Of a DNA stretch of 64,000 nucleotides, positions 63,597 through 64,000 are shown piece by piece. Source of the DNA: Pseudobacter ginsenosidimutans. GTDB lineage: Bacteria > Bacteroidota > Bacteroidia > Chitinophagales > Chitinophagaceae. The notes under the pieces were generated by a model. That model was not told the DNA's origin. It did no database searches and saw nothing but the letters and a program-made list of their open reading frames with translations. The stretch covers positions 372,001 to 436,000 of the forward strand of contig NZ_CP042431.1 of NCBI RefSeq assembly GCF_007970185.1. Reading direction: 5' to 3'. How positions within the stretch are numbered: the first letter of the stretch is position 1; each line of letters opens with the position of its first letter. A program made the translations under genes and the position numbers.

Positions 63597-64000
63597 ATGG
63601 CAAGAATAAATAACGCTCCCGGAACAAAATCCCCCCAATCAGGTAAGTTTTTTGGCGATGGTTTAACGTTCGACGACGTTTTACTGGTACCCGCGTACTC
63701 GCAGGTTCTCCCCCGAGATGTGAATATCTCAACCCATCTCACCAAAAATATCGTACTGAATATTCCCATGTTATCTGCGGCAATGGATACGGTCACTGAG
63801 GCCAATTTAGCTATTGCACTGGCCCGCGAAGGCGGCATCGGTATCCTCCACAAGAACATGAGCATTGAAAAGCAGGTTGAGCAGGTCCGTAAAGTGAAGC
63901 GTAGTGAAAGCGGTCTGATCATTGACCCCATCACCCTTCACAAAGATGCCACCATCGGCGATGCACTTCGCCTGATGAAAGACAACAAGATCGGTGGTAT
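63597..64000 (+). CDS. guaB: IMP dehydrogenase, 3' end outside window
   Basis: The first 134 codons of guaB, from an ATG at 63597, run to the window edge. The protein begins [13 protein letters not shown] and enters the family at [22 protein letters not shown], followed by [35 protein letters not shown], all diagnostic for IMPDH. It oxidises IMP to XMP in GMP synthesis. The first CBS domain begins near [16 protein letters not shown], where the window ends. There is no earlier in-frame ATG close by, and the start is consistent with the -7 box just before it. Confidence 0.95.
   Translation, partial: MARINNAPGTKSPQSGKFFGDGLTFDDVLLVPAYSQVLPRDVNISTHLTKNIVLNIPMLSAAMDTVTEANLAIALAREGGIGILHKNMSIEKQVEQVRKVKRSESGLIIDPITLHKDATIGDALRLMKDNKIGG

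Noticed and set aside
1-64000. tRNA, rRNA, CRISPR arrays, prophage genes
   Set aside because: None seen on either strand. The only repeats with regular spacing are the two RNA units and the two TIR elements.

Overview
This 64 kb window is bacterial chromosome from the phylum Bacteroidota. Three SusC/SusD transport pairs, two ECF-sigma/FecR switches, Bacteroidota-type promoters (-33 TTG, -7 TAnnTTTG) and a PorE-like OmpA protein all point there. The style of the long SusC proteins, which begin MQ... and carry an STN domain, suggests the family Chitinophagaceae (inference). Coding density is high. I see no rRNA, tRNA, CRISPR array or prophage.

Layout. 1-2.9 kb: a trans-sulfuration enzyme, a QueF-like protein without the catalytic cysteine, and a stand-alone homoserine dehydrogenase. 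2.9-19.5 kb (minus strand): two tandem cassettes of the same design, each sigma factor - FecR - SusC - SusD - secreted thioredoxin. The sigma gene of the second cassette in transcription order is broken by a one-base frameshift. 19.6-25.7 kb: a DUF2167 protein and the thrABC operon. The operon is preceded by a small open frame rich in threonine and isoleucine codons that looks like an attenuation leader peptide. 25.8-40.4 kb: PEP carboxylase, a porin, the ammonium transporter, a LytS-type kinase, a Crp-like regulator and gltBD. Together these supply oxaloacetate and assimilate ammonium.

40.5-44.5 kb: a stand-alone LytTR protein, two tandem structured RNA-like units, an ISXO2-type transposase and a fused alpha/beta 2-oxo acid dehydrogenase E1. 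44.6-49.3 kb: an FAH-family enzyme, pth, rplY, prs, a small membrane ORF, radC and a DUF3467 protein. 49.4-55.0 kb: a third SusCD operon whose SusC lacks an STN domain and which has no sigma/FecR pair. 55.2-58.1 kb: a frameshifted helix-hairpin-helix/outer-membrane protein and a small barrel protein. 58.1-64 kb: folD, queE, a PorE-like protein, an inverted pair of short TIR elements, dprA and the start of guaB.

The most interesting signal is at 41.15-41.54 kb. Two units, exactly 300 bp apart, each have a 5' hairpin, a conserved linker and an intrinsic terminator, and both stems differ by compensating changes. The linker of unit A is perfectly complementary over 20 nt to the translation start of the STN-less susC at 54.96 kb. 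That susC also has an 18-bp perfect palindrome filling its promoter spacer. I infer a trans-acting small RNA pair that controls SusC-type transporters lacking the sigma/anti-sigma switch. The 20-nt match is seen directly; the regulation is inferred.
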